A stretch of 27,171 nt of DNA, taken from assembly GCA_040905025.1 (NCBI GenBank), contig JBBDSJ010000096.1, positions 1 to 27,171 of the forward strand, read 5' to 3'. This document shows positions 1 to 7,439 of the stretch, piece after piece (the stretch's first letter is position 1; the number at the start of each line of letters is the position of its first letter). Position numbers and translations under genes: made by a program. The notes under the pieces are model-generated. The model saw only the letters and a list, made by a program, of their open reading frames with translations. It had not been told where the DNA came from and ran no database searches. The DNA is from JBBDSJ01 sp040905025 (GTDB lineage: Bacteria > Pseudomonadota > Gammaproteobacteria > Methylohalomonadales > Methylohalomonadaceae).

Positions 1-240
1 TGCATTATTGTGGATTTCAAGAATCATTTCACCTGTCGGCTGATCATGATAAGCATGCTGGATCACATTCATGCAAGCCTCATTCACGGCGATGACCAGT
101 TGTTCAGTCAACTCGTCATCACAACCAACAAACTGTGCCGCACGCCGCACCAGCGCACGTACCATGCATAATCGGTCTGGTTGCGCCGGGAAATGCAAGC
201 TCACCAGTTTTCCACTCATAACCTGTTTACTCTCACTCAC
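1..240 (-). CDS. RsbW-like anti-sigma factor serine kinase (partial, 3' part outside window)
   Basis: The first 80 codons of a HATPase_c protein are visible, read from a GTG at 240; an in-frame ATG at 219 is an alternative start. Residues 52-67 (QLVIAVNEACMNVIQH) form the GHKL N-box, with the Glu and Asn that bind Mg-ATP, followed by AYHD. This is the pattern of RsbW/SpoIIAB-type kinases, which phosphorylate an anti-sigma antagonist or hold a sigma factor. The start lies 5 bases after the TGA of the SpoIIE-type phosphatase gene, so the two are almost certainly cotranscribed as a partner-switching module. The rest of the ATPase domain is beyond the window edge. Identity is inferred from the N-box and the neighbour. 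Confidence 0.8.
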   Translation of the reverse strand, partial: MSESKQVMSGKLVSLHFPAQPDRLCMVRALVRRAAQFVGCDDELTEQLVIAVNEACMNVIQHAYHDQPTGEMILEIHNNA

Positions 241-245
241 GCCAC

Positions 246-1517
246 TCAGGCTGACGGAGTGCCAATCAGCATCAGCGTCGTGTCGTCATGCTGGGCACGT
301 TCCATGGTTAATTCGGTAATAAGCCCCCGTAAACGGTCCGCCAGGTTCGGCCACTGGTATTGACGGATCACTTTCTGAAAGCCCTCCACTTCCAATGCCT
401 TGCCAAAACCATCTTCAGCTTCGGTCACACCATCGGTATACAAATACAAATGTCCCCCGGTCAGCTTCAATGTCTCGACCGGAAATTCACAGCCCGGAAT
501 AATTCCCAGAGGCGGCACCTGGGCCGGGTATTCATGAAACACATCATCGGCATCATGAAATAACGGTGGCAAGTGACCGGCATTGGCAAAACGTACGGTA
601 CCGTCCGGTGACAAAAAGCCGGAAACAATACTGATAAACATACCACGTGACGCCGTCTCGCAAACGGCTTCATTGGCCAGCGCCAGCAGACGGCCGGGAT
701 TGGTTTCGGTTTTCGCCAGATAATGCAGCAAACTGCTGGCTTTTGCCATTAACAGCGCGGCATTCATGCCCTTGCCGGAGACATCGGCGAGATTGAAATA
801 TATCCGGCCATCATCAAGCTTGAAGAAATCATAAAAATCACCGGAGACTGCCTGCGCCGGCAAATTCACGGCCTGAACCGGAAAATCCTCCGGTACCTGG
901 CGTGGTAGCAAATCCAGTTGAATCTCACGTGCCAGTTCCAGCTCCTTTTGCAGGCGCTGCTGCTCAACCAGATTATTGGCCATGCGCGCATTGTGGATGG
1001 CAAGCGCAGCGGAAGAAGCCAGTGCCTGAACAATATTTCGATCCTGATCATCGAACAGTCCGTCACCGCTTTGTTTGTTAAGCAATTCAAGTGCGCCCAG
1101 GCATTCACCTCTTGCGATCAATGGTGCACACAAAATTGAGCGCGTCACAAAGTCGTGCTTGGCATCAGCCTTGTTATAGAAATCCGGATCCTTGCTGACA
1201 TCACGCACCATTTCACAGGATTTGCTCTGCACGGTGCGGCCAACAATACCCTGCGTGGCCGGCAACCGCAGCCCGGTGATGTCCACCGGCCCGACACAAC
1301 CCCGGCACACCAGTTCGGTGCCCTGTGTTTCCAGCAGGAAAATCGCCGCCGCCTCGGCATCCAGGTAATCCAGAAATTTGGCCAGTGCATTGTGCAGTGC
1401 TTCTTCAACGTCCAGCGAACACGCAAATGACTGGCCAATCTCGGCCAGAAACGCGAGTTGCTGTTCAACTGTGTAGTCGTGATCACGCTCAAACAGTTTG
1501 TGTACAGTAGCGCTCAT
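246..1517 (-). CDS. GAF domain-containing PP2C-type phosphatase (RsbU/SpoIIE family)
   Basis: A 423-residue cytoplasmic signalling protein. Residues about 20-180 form a GAF sensor domain. A coiled-coil linker (about 180-205) ends in the ARE-IQ-LLP signature that precedes SpoIIE phosphatase domains. The catalytic domain follows, with metal-binding Asp in SGDFYD (D227, D230), ADVSGKG (D245), LYTDGVTEA and HDDTTL near the C terminus. Family members dephosphorylate a STAS anti-anti-sigma protein, opposing the RsbW kinase, whose start lies just downstream. The frame is open upstream to 1739, but that stretch overlaps nth and two hairpins and is not protein-like. ATG at 1517 has AGGA six bases upstream; ATG at 1520 is the next best start. 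The ligand sensed by the GAF domain cannot be told. Confidence 0.92.
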   Translation of the reverse strand: MSATVHKLFERDHDYTVEQQLAFLAEIGQSFACSLDVEEALHNALAKFLDYLDAEAAAIFLLETQGTELVCRGCVGPVDITGLRLPATQGIVGRTVQSKSCEMVRDVSKDPDFYNKADAKHDFVTRSILCAPLIARGECLGALELLNKQSGDGLFDDQDRNIVQALASSAALAIHNARMANNLVEQQRLQKELELAREIQLDLLPRQVPEDFPVQAVNLPAQAVSGDFYDFFKLDDGRIYFNLADVSGKGMNAALLMAKASSLLHYLAKTETNPGRLLALANEAVCETASRGMFISIVSGFLSPDGTVRFANAGHLPPLFHDADDVFHEYPAQVPPLGIIPGCEFPVETLKLTGGHLYLYTDGVTEAEDGFGKALEVEGFQKVIRQYQWPNLADRLRGLITELTMERAQHDDTTLMLIGTPSA

Positions 1518-1601
1518 CATGAATCCTGTGCGGATTTTGGCAGTATGCGGACAGCAATCGCTGTTGGCGTCAGCCTGCTCTGCATAGCAGCATAACCCGC
1601 C

Positions 1602-1650
1602 AGCCGCCGGGGGTACATATCCCGGCGGCTGCCCTGTTTCAGGGCAGCCG
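1602..1650 (-). terminator. Two overlapping, mutually exclusive hairpins after nth
   Basis: Immediately after the nth stop codon (1652-1654) lies a perfect 11-bp stem with a 3-nt loop (arms 1626-1636 and 1640-1650, CGGCTGCCCTG and its complement). A second perfect 10-bp stem (arms 1602-1611 and 1621-1630) shares bases 1626-1630, so both cannot form at once. No T-run follows, so an intrinsic terminator is not clear. The structure lies about 85 bases upstream of the phosphatase start and could be an mRNA processing or end-protecting element, or an attenuator. Confidence 0.45.
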
Positions 1651-1651
1651 C

Positions 1652-2350
1652 TCAGGGGGACTTGTTGCGCGTCCGGCTGGACTTTGCAGACACAGAATTG
1701 CGGCTGCTGACCGCCTGTGCAAGCGGCTTGTCCGGCCATTCACACAAATCAGCGATTACACATTCGCCGCACAGCGGCGTACGCGCCTTGCAGGTATAAC
1801 GGCCATGCAAAATCAGCCAGTGATGCGCATGGTGTCTGAATTCCATCGGGATAATGGCCTCCAGCCCCTGCTCGACCGCAAGCGGTGTGCGGCCCGGCGC
1901 CAGCCCGGTACGGTTACTGACCCGGAAAATGTGGGTATCGACGGCAATGGTTGGCTCGCCAAAGGCACAATTCAACACCACATTGGCCGTCTTGCGGCCG
2001 ACGCCCGGCAAGGCTTCCAGTGCCTTGCGCTCACGCGGCACTTCACCGTCATGACGCTCGAGCAGTAATTCGCAGGTGGCCATGATGTTTTTCGCCTTGC
2101 TGTTATACAGACCAATGGTCTTGATATAGCGCTTCAGACCGTCCAGCCCAAGCGCCTTGATCTGCGCCGGCGTGTTGGCAACCGGGTAGAGTTTTGCCGT
2201 CGCCTTGTTGACGCCGACATCCGTGGCCTGCGCCGACAGGATAACGGCAATCAGCAACTCAAACGCGGAGTTGTATTCAAGCTCGGTTTTCGGTTCCGGC
2301 AATTGCTCACGCAGGCGCGTGAACAGGGTTCGGCAACGGCGCTTGTTCAA
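1652..2350 (-). CDS. nth: Endonuclease III (DNA glycosylase/AP lyase)
   Basis: A 232-residue base-excision repair enzyme that removes oxidised pyrimidines and cleaves the abasic site. The helix-hairpin-helix LPGVGRKTA carries the catalytic Lys (K120), and VDTH carries the Asp (D138). The 4Fe-4S cluster ligands C187, C194, C197 and C203 have the C-X6-C-X2-C-X5-C spacing. All six positions match the numbering of E. coli Nth. The C terminus continues about 20 residues past the E. coli length as a Ser/Arg/Lys-rich tail, of unknown role. It is divergent from the FAH-family gene, with 92 bases between the start codons. The usual rsx/rnf electron-transport neighbours are absent. Confidence 0.97.
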   Translation of the reverse strand: MNKRRCRTLFTRLREQLPEPKTELEYNSAFELLIAVILSAQATDVGVNKATAKLYPVANTPAQIKALGLDGLKRYIKTIGLYNSKAKNIMATCELLLERHDGEVPRERKALEALPGVGRKTANVVLNCAFGEPTIAVDTHIFRVSNRTGLAPGRTPLAVEQGLEAIIPMEFRHHAHHWLILHGRYTCKARTPLCGECVIADLCEWPDKPLAQAVSSRNSVSAKSSRTRNKSP

Positions 2351-2442
2351 TGCGGAATTCCAGAGCAGGTACGGGCGGGAAATGTCATGGCCCGAATTCT
2401 ACCTGTACAATGCCGGTTTGTTCAGTCACCACAAAAACAAAG

Positions 2443-3309
2443 ATGAAACTTGTCAGCTTTCGTCATAACAACCAGACCCGTGCCGGCGCGGTCGTTGCTA
2501 ACAGCGTCGTCGACAGTGCGGCCGATAAGCATCTGCCTGCAACCGTAGCCGGTTTGCTGGCACCCGCCGCACAGGCACAAATGCAGCAGCTAATCGACAG
2601 TGGCAACGGCCGTTTGCCGTTGAACGAAGTGCAATTACTGGCGCCCATCCTGCAGCCGCAGAAATTCTTCGGGGTTAGCCTGAATTATGCCGATCATATT
2701 GCCGAGACCGGTCTTGAACGCCCCGAGTACCCGACGTTTTTCAACAAACAGTCCAGCTGCATCATCGGTCCCGGTGCAGCGATTGAACGGCCGCGCGTGT
2801 CGGAAAAACTCGACTACGAAGGCGAACTTGGTCTCGTGATCGGCAAGCGTTGCCGGCATGTCCCGTATGCGAAAGCGGCGGACGTGATCGGTGGTTATCT
2901 GATCGTCAATGATGTGTCAGTCCGTGACTGGCAAATGCGTTCGCATACCTGGACGCTGGGCAAATCATTTGACACCCACGGCCCGATTGGCCCGTGGCTG
3001 GTCACCAGCGATGAAATCGGCGATCCGCACACCCTCGCTATCAAGACCTGGGTCAATGACGACCTGCGCCAGTCCAGCAATACCGATCAACTGATCTTTG
3101 ATTGCTACGCACTGGTGGAATATCTGTCCTCAGTGATGACACTCATGCCCGGCGATATTATCGCTACCGGCACCAGCAGCGGCGTCGGCGTGAAAATGAA
3201 ACCGCGCGGTTACATGAAGCCCGGCGATACGGTCACGATTGAAATAGAAAAGATTGGCCGTCTGCAAAATCCGGTGGTTGAGGAACCGGAAGCTAACGCG
3301 GTTTATTAG
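2443..3309 (+). CDS. Fumarylacetoacetate hydrolase (FAH) family protein
   Basis: A 288-residue protein with the FAH fold: a small N-terminal domain (about 1-70), then the catalytic beta-roll. Metal-binding acids are E126 and E128 in DYEGELGLVIG and D157 in VNDVSVRDWQ. K174 in the GKSFDTHGPIGPW segment is also typical. Family members hydrolyse or decarboxylate acylpyruvates, fumarylpyruvate or ureidoglycolate-type 2-oxo acids; the substrate cannot be set from sequence, and no aromatic-degradation genes flank it. The frame is open to 2350, overlapping the nth start, but family homology begins at the ATG at 2443 (MKLVSF). No strong Shine-Dalgarno is visible. A TACAAT at 2406-2411 is a possible -10 without a good -35. 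Confidence 0.88.
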   Translation: MKLVSFRHNNQTRAGAVVANSVVDSAADKHLPATVAGLLAPAAQAQMQQLIDSGNGRLPLNEVQLLAPILQPQKFFGVSLNYADHIAETGLERPEYPTFFNKQSSCIIGPGAAIERPRVSEKLDYEGELGLVIGKRCRHVPYAKAADVIGGYLIVNDVSVRDWQMRSHTWTLGKSFDTHGPIGPWLVTSDEIGDPHTLAIKTWVNDDLRQSSNTDQLIFDCYALVEYLSSVMTLMPGDIIATGTSSGVGVKMKPRGYMKPGDTVTIEIEKIGRLQNPVVEEPEANAVY

Positions 3310-3324
3310 CAACCAGATACAAGG

Positions 3325-3912
3325 CTAATGCCCGGCGCTTTGCGCTGCCTTATGCAACATGCTGGCAAGTTGTTTCAGCCGATGAACCGGATCATTGTCT
3401 GCCAGCATTTGTTGCCGCAGGGTGACAGGAATGGGCAGACATTCTGCCAGCCGGTAACTGACCCAGTTCGCATCACTGAAATTCTCGACCGACTCGGTCA
3501 GTTCCGGTTGCAGTTCCAGCAACACCTGCCGCAGCAGATCCGCCATTTGTTCAAACGCATCCGGCAGCAACAGCGCGGCATCTTCGAGCCAGATCACGTC
3601 AGCGGTCTGGGACTTGTCCGCCTCGATGCGTCGTGATTCGATTTGAAAGCGGCGGCCACCACGCACCGTCAACCCCAGCAGGCCGTCATCATGCCGATCC
3701 CAGTCAACAATCACGGCCTCGGTACCAATGGCGTGCGGCGTCGCCGGTACACCGGTTTCATTGCCTTCGGCGATTAAACAAATACCGAAGCTGCCATCAC
3801 CGCGCAGACAACGACTGACCATATCAACATAACGTGGCTCGAAAATGCGCAACGCCAGTTGACCCTGCGGGAACAGCACGCTGGACAACGGAAAGACGGG
3901 GAGTTCAGCCAT
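3325..3912 (-). CDS. LON peptidase substrate-binding (N) domain protein
   Basis: A 195-residue stand-alone Lon N-terminal domain. LPVFPLSSVLFPQGQLALRIFEPRY at residues 4-28 is the typical opening, and the AAA and protease domains of Lon are absent. Proteins of this kind are common in Proteobacteria. They are assumed to bind proteins or peptides, but their function is not established. The ATG overlaps the end of mpl by 8 bases (ATGGCTGA contains both the start and the mpl TGA), which points to translational coupling. It is the last gene of the three-gene minus-strand operon, and it converges with the FAH-family gene, with only 15 bases between the stops. Confidence 0.92.
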   Translation of the reverse strand: MAELPVFPLSSVLFPQGQLALRIFEPRYVDMVSRCLRGDGSFGICLIAEGNETGVPATPHAIGTEAVIVDWDRHDDGLLGLTVRGGRRFQIESRRIEADKSQTADVIWLEDAALLLPDAFEQMADLLRQVLLELQPELTESVENFSDANWVSYRLAECLPIPVTLRQQMLADNDPVHRLKQLASMLHKAAQSAGH

Positions 3913-5251
3913 GACGTAATTGTTCGATTAAACGTTGATGAATGTTTTCAAAACCGCCGTTGCTCATGATCAGAATATGATCGCCCGCTTGTGCCTGGCT
4001 GGCGACCGCAGCAATAATCGCGCCGGTATCCGCCAACACCTCGACCCGGGCTGTGCCATTGAGCTGCCAGTCCAGCCCCGCCGGTTGATACAGCCAGCAG
4101 GCATCGGCGAGCGCCAGCGCCGGCAACAAGGTGTCCTTGTGCACACCCATGCGCATGGTATTCGAGCGCGGTTCCAGAATGGCCAGAATGCGCTCTGTGC
4201 CGACCCGCTTGCGCAGGCCGTCCAGCGTCAGCGCAATTGCGGTCGGATGGTGGGCAAAATCGTCATATACGGTAATGCCATTGACCACAGCCAGTGTTTC
4301 CAGCCGTCGCCTGACATTCCTGAATTGGCCCAAAGCCTCGCAGGCCCGGCCCGGTGCAACACCGACGGCATGCGCCGCCGCGATTGCCGCCAGCGCGTTC
4401 TCGGCGTTGTGCGTACCCAGTAGCGACCAACGCACCTGCCCGACCGTCTGATTGTCATACAACACATCAAATTCGCTGGCATCGGGCTTGAGCAGATTGG
4501 CCTGCCAGTCGGCCGCTGTATTCAACCCAAACCGGCTGACCGCACTCCAGCAACCGCGCGCCAGCACCGTGTCGATTTCGGCGTCATCAGCACGGGCGAT
4601 AACCTGACCGGAACCGGGTACGGTGCGTAGTAAAAACTGAAATTGTCGACGGATATCTTCAAGATCGCGGAAGATATCTGCATGATCAAACTCAATATTG
4701 TTAATGACCAGCGTTTCCGGCCGATAGTGAATAAATTTTGAGCGCTTGTCGAAAAACGCGCTGTCATATTCATCCGCCTCAATGACAAAACACTCCCCCT
4801 GCCCCAGCCGTGCTGACACGCCGAAATCCAGCGGCACGCCACCGATCAGAAAGCCGGGCTGCAGCCCTGCCGTCTCCAGAATCCAGGCCAGCATACTGCT
4901 GGTAGTGGTCTTGCCGTGGGTGCCGGATAGCGCCAGCACATGCTTGCTGCCCAGCACCTGCTCGGCCAGCCATTGCGGCCCGGAAATATAGGACAGCTTT
5001 TGAGTAAGCACATACTCCACCGCCGGATTGCCGCGTGACAGCGCGTTACCAATCACCACCACATCCGGTGCCGGTTGCAGCGCGGCGGCGTCATAACCCT
5101 CATGCAGGGTAATCCCGGCTGCGCTGAGTTGAGTGCTCATCGGTGGATAGACATTGGCATCGGAACCACTGACGCTATAGCCGAGTTCGCGGGCTATCAA
5201 TGCCAACCCGCCCATAAAGGTGCCGCAAATACCAAGTATGTGCAGATGCAT
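3905..5251 (-). CDS. mpl: UDP-N-acetylmuramate:L-Ala-gamma-D-Glu-meso-DAP ligase
   Basis: A 448-residue Mur-ligase-family enzyme of murein recycling. It joins the tripeptide released from old peptidoglycan to UDP-MurNAc in an ATP-dependent reaction. The N-terminal Rossmann region begins HILGICGTFMGGLA. The ATP loop GTHGKTTTSS lies at 110-119. The central domain shows EADEYDSAFFDKRSKF and the NNIEFDHADIF motif. The C-terminal domain has DDFAHHPTAI. Length fits Mpl (about 450 residues). The frame is open further upstream, but ATG at 5251 is chosen because family homology starts there. It also overlaps the TAA of the upstream membrane-protein gene by one base (TAATG), which predicts coupled translation. 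Confidence 0.96.
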   Translation of the reverse strand: MHLHILGICGTFMGGLALIARELGYSVSGSDANVYPPMSTQLSAAGITLHEGYDAAALQPAPDVVVIGNALSRGNPAVEYVLTQKLSYISGPQWLAEQVLGSKHVLALSGTHGKTTTSSMLAWILETAGLQPGFLIGGVPLDFGVSARLGQGECFVIEADEYDSAFFDKRSKFIHYRPETLVINNIEFDHADIFRDLEDIRRQFQFLLRTVPGSGQVIARADDAEIDTVLARGCWSAVSRFGLNTAADWQANLLKPDASEFDVLYDNQTVGQVRWSLLGTHNAENALAAIAAAHAVGVAPGRACEALGQFRNVRRRLETLAVVNGITVYDDFAHHPTAIALTLDGLRKRVGTERILAILEPRSNTMRMGVHKDTLLPALALADACWLYQPAGLDWQLNGTARVEVLADTGAIIAAVASQAQAGDHILIMSNGGFENIHQRLIEQLRHG

Positions 5252-5769
5252 TAAACCGCCTCCATGGGTACCAGCAGTTGAATAATAACGGCACTCAGGC
5301 AGTAGTAGCCGATCGCGGTGAGCATACCGAGTCCAAAGCGGCTGGACAGGGCATGCCGGAAGATATGTGCGAGTATCATGAGATTCCAGATAACCAGCCC
5401 GAGAATCAGCAAGGCCGGCATTGTTTGATCGAGATTGGCTGCACGCAGCGACTGCCACCAGACCATCAGAGGCAACGCGACCATGACCAGTATGACATTG
5501 GTGCCCGCGAGTGCGGTCAGTGTTTGCGGCCAGCGCGCCCGGCGATTATTGACGGACAGCAATACATAACTGAGCGTAACCATTAATAAACTCTCGACCA
5601 GCGCTGAAAACATGGCTACCTCGCCGGACAGGCTGATACTGGCAAGCAGTAGACTGCCAATGGCATGCGCCAACAGGCTGATCCACAGCAATGCCTGCGC
5701 GGCCGGTAAATCCTGTGGCCCCTGGCGCAACAGACAAATATCAAAAAATACACGCAACAACGCGGTCAA
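5251..5769 (-). CDS. Uncharacterised five-helix inner-membrane protein (TTG start)
   Basis: A 172-residue integral membrane protein with five predicted membrane segments (about 25-45, 50-70, 84-105, 117-135 and 145-167). The N terminus carries a short cytoplasmic-looking motif, ICLLRQGPQDLP. The start must be the TTG at 5769: an in-frame TGA lies three codons upstream, no ATG or GTG lies between, and GGAG sits about 10 bases before it. It is the first gene of the operon with mpl and the Lon-N-domain gene and overlaps mpl by one base. The coupling suggests a role in envelope or peptidoglycan recycling, but this is guilt by association. I do not recognise a characterised family. Confidence 0.85.
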   Translation of the reverse strand: MTALLRVFFDICLLRQGPQDLPAAQALLWISLLAHAIGSLLLASISLSGEVAMFSALVESLLMVTLSYVLLSVNNRRARWPQTLTALAGTNVILVMVALPLMVWWQSLRAANLDQTMPALLILGLVIWNLMILAHIFRHALSSRFGLGMLTAIGYYCLSAVIIQLLVPMEAV

Positions 5770-5898
5770 AAGCTTTCAGCTCCGGGAATCATTGCCGATT
5801 GAACGCAAGCCGGTATCAGCATACTAAAGTTATGTGAGCGGGTAACCAGCGGCCCGAACAGGGCATGATTAACCTGATAGTTTTAGGCAATTACGAAT

Positions 5899-5942
5899 AT
5901 TGAAACAATTATTTTCAATGATAGCGTGATTTCAACTATAAT
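5899..5942 (+). promoter_or_regulatory. dps promoter with an overlapping inverted repeat
   Basis: A perfect TATAAT -10 lies at 5937-5942, 39 bases before the dps ATG. The -35 region (about 5914-5919, TTCAAT, spacing 17) is poor. A 7-7-7 inverted repeat, ATTGAAA (5899-5905) with TTTCAAT (5913-5919), covers the -35, where a regulator would be expected. It does not match the ATAG-N7-CTAT OxyR pattern and only weakly resembles a Fur box, so the regulator is open. Confidence 0.5.
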
Positions 5943-5980
5943 CCTTTTAAAATTCAGTTTATTAACTTCAGGGAGTTTGT

Positions 5981-6448
5981 ATGAAAATCGATATTGGTAT
6001 CTCAGAGGCTAATCGCAGCGACATTGCCGATGGCCTGTCACGGTTACTGGCCGACAGCTATACGCTGTATCTCAAGACCCATAATTTCCACTGGAATGTC
6101 ACCGGCCCCATGTTCAGCACACTGCATACGCTGTTTGAAGAAGAATACACAGAATTGGCAATTGCAGTTGATGACATTGCTGAACGTATCCGGGCGCTGG
6201 GTTTCCCGGCACCGGGCTCCTACAAGCAGTTTGCCGAATTATCATCCATTGATGAAGAAACCAATATGGTTGACGCCAAGGAGATGATCAAGCAACTCGT
6301 GAAAGGCCAGGAAGCCGTAGTCCGCACCGCTCGCCAGGTATTCCCGGCGGCAGAGAAAGCCAACGACGAGCCGACGGCAGATCTGCTGACGCAGCGCATG
6401 CAGGTACATGAAAAAAACGCCTGGATGCTGCGCAGCCTGCTTGATTAA
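5981..6448 (+). CDS. dps: Dps family ferritin-like DNA-protection protein
   Basis: A 155-residue Dps protein that forms dodecameric shells oxidising Fe(II) with peroxide and protecting DNA in stress or stationary phase. The inter-subunit ferroxidase ligands are present with exact family spacing: H37 in THNFHWN, H49, D64 and E68 in VDDIAERIRALG. The protein lacks a long Lys-rich N-terminal tail (it begins MKIDIGISEAN), so direct DNA binding through such a tail is less likely than in E. coli Dps. The start has CAGGGAG nine bases upstream of ATG. It stands alone behind its own promoter and is followed by a hairpin terminator. Confidence 0.96.
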   Translation: MKIDIGISEANRSDIADGLSRLLADSYTLYLKTHNFHWNVTGPMFSTLHTLFEEEYTELAIAVDDIAERIRALGFPAPGSYKQFAELSSIDEETNMVDAKEMIKQLVKGQEAVVRTARQVFPAAEKANDEPTADLLTQRMQVHEKNAWMLRSLLD

Positions 6449-6469
6449 ACCGCATTGGTAAAACCGGAG

Positions 6470-6500
6470 ACCCCTGACCTGGTGCAGGGGTTATCTTGTT
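6470..6500 (+). terminator. Probable dps terminator
   Basis: ACCCCTG (6470-6476) pairs with CAGGGGT (6485-6491) across an 8-nt loop. The stem starts 22 bases after the dps stop and is followed by a T-rich but interrupted tail (TATCTTGTT). Confidence 0.6.
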
Positions 6501-6587
6501 GTGCAACTGTTTGCGCACGTCCGGGTCTATCGTGTAGCAGTATTTCGTCAACGCTGCATCCAAATTAATAAAATCAAGAAACCGGTT

Positions 6588-6950
6588 ATGAAATTAACGC
6601 TACGTCTGTTCACTTATGCACTGTTACCTGCACTGCTCAGCCCGGTGCTATTTGCTTCAGCTTCCGACGCTGATGAAACGGCATCCAGCTATCTGAAGAT
6701 AGACAAGGAATTCAGTGGCAAATGTCAGGGATTGCGCCGCGGAGACATGCGTGTGCTGATAAATACTCACGTCGACAAAATTATCGAATACCGGATGATT
6801 CGCTTGCTGGCAGACAAACGTCAGGCCGGTTTGAATCGTGACCGTATTGGTCCGGGCGAAGATAACACCCAGAAACTGGGCTGTGAAACAATCGATGGTA
6901 TGGAACAAACCTGGGAAATCACCAGCGCCCACTTCGTCGAGGATAAATAA
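6588..6950 (+). CDS. Small exported protein of unknown function (A of a coupled pair)
   Basis: A 120-residue protein with a Sec signal peptide: Lys/Arg-containing start, hydrophobic core about 8-20, cleavage expected after ASA near residue 25. The mature part is about 95 residues, charged, with two Cys (in GKCQG and LGCET) that could form a disulfide in the periplasm. No motif of a known family is recognised. ATG at 6588 is chosen because the signal peptide starts there; the open frame upstream to 6501 runs into the dps terminator region. Its TAA overlaps the ATG of the next gene by one base (TAATG), so the two products are probably made together. Confidence 0.75.
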   Translation: MKLTLRLFTYALLPALLSPVLFASASDADETASSYLKIDKEFSGKCQGLRRGDMRVLINTHVDKIIEYRMIRLLADKRQAGLNRDRIGPGEDNTQKLGCETIDGMEQTWEITSAHFVEDK

Positions 6951-7357
6951 TGAGGCTGCAACCAAATTTGCTCGTCATCACCGGACTCTTTACCGCGCTG
7001 CTGCATAGTCCGGCAATAGCTGCCGGAAACGAACAGGAATATAAAAATCCGGATGAAATCACTGTTGCCGAACGCCGGTTTCTGATCCAGGCCGGCAGCA
7101 GCTACCAGGCGTGTCTGGCAACCGAATTACCCACTATAAAAACCGACAGTAACGATCCACGTCAGCTCGCCGACCTGGCAATGCATGCCTGCGATTCAGT
7201 CTTGACTGAATTCGACGACGAGATGGAGCAGCGCAATTTCAGTCCTTCATTTCGTGAGCACCAGCTCAAGCGTGTCCAGCAACAAGCCGTGCGTGGACTG
7301 ATTGCCCAGGCAACACATATTGCCGCAAGCCGGCAACAAAAAAGCCAGACTGATTAA
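6950..7357 (+). CDS. Small exported protein of unknown function (B of a coupled pair)
   Basis: A 135-residue protein with an N-terminal signal peptide (hydrophobic core about 6-20, cleavage probably after AIA near residue 24). The mature part is mostly helical-looking and polar, with two Cys (YQACLA and HACDS) about 26 residues apart, able to form a disulfide. No known family is recognised. It is translationally coupled to the preceding exported protein by a TAATG overlap. Its last codons and stop lie inside a hairpin (7345-7364) that serves, on the opposite strand, as the likely rppH terminator. Confidence 0.75.
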   Translation: MRLQPNLLVITGLFTALLHSPAIAAGNEQEYKNPDEITVAERRFLIQAGSSYQACLATELPTIKTDSNDPRQLADLAMHACDSVLTEFDDEMEQRNFSPSFREHQLKRVQQQAVRGLIAQATHIAASRQQKSQTD

Positions 7358-7364
7358 AGTCTGG
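7338..7364 (-). terminator. Likely intrinsic terminator of rppH, inside the convergent gene's 3' end
   Basis: CCAGACT (7345-7351) and AGTCTGG (7358-7364) form a perfect 7-bp stem. Read on the minus strand the stem is followed by six T (plus-strand A6 at 7338-7343), a good intrinsic terminator for transcripts coming from rppH. The loop contains the TAA of the plus-strand exported-protein gene. On the plus strand only TT follows, so it is weaker there. Confidence 0.7.
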
Positions 7365-7367
7365 TTA

Positions 7368-7439
7368 AGGAACCTCTGATTTATTACGTCCTTTGGTTTC
7401 GTAACCGGCGCATCCATGCGCCACTGCCCAGAGCTTCCT
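7368..7439. repeat. TA-flanked palindromic mini-element, long copy 1
   Basis: A 72-bp element with near-perfect terminal inverted repeats: AGGAACCTCTG (7368-7378) and CAGAGCTTCCT (7429-7439), 10 of 11 paired, with TA directly outside both ends (7366-7367 and 7440-7441). Internally it holds a GGTT/AACC stem (7395-7406) and a perfect GGCGCAT/ATGCGCC stem (7407-7422). It contains no ORF. It resembles a non-autonomous element mobilised by a TA-target transposase (IS630/Tc1-like, or some IS5 groups), but no transposase is present. Related copies are at 8773, 26336 and 27095. Confidence 0.75.

Noticed and set aside
1518..1739. N-terminal extension of the GAF-SpoIIE protein
   Set aside because: It overlaps the nth 3' end and the two hairpins, is Cys/Pro/Gly-rich low-quality sequence, and a ribosome site precedes the ATG at 1517.
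2350..2442. Upstream start for the FAH-family gene
   Set aside because: It would overlap the nth start codon, and the family's N terminus begins at MKLVSF (2443).
5921..5939. OxyR site at dps (ATAG...CTAT)
   Set aside because: Spacing is 11 instead of 7, and the other half-sites are absent.
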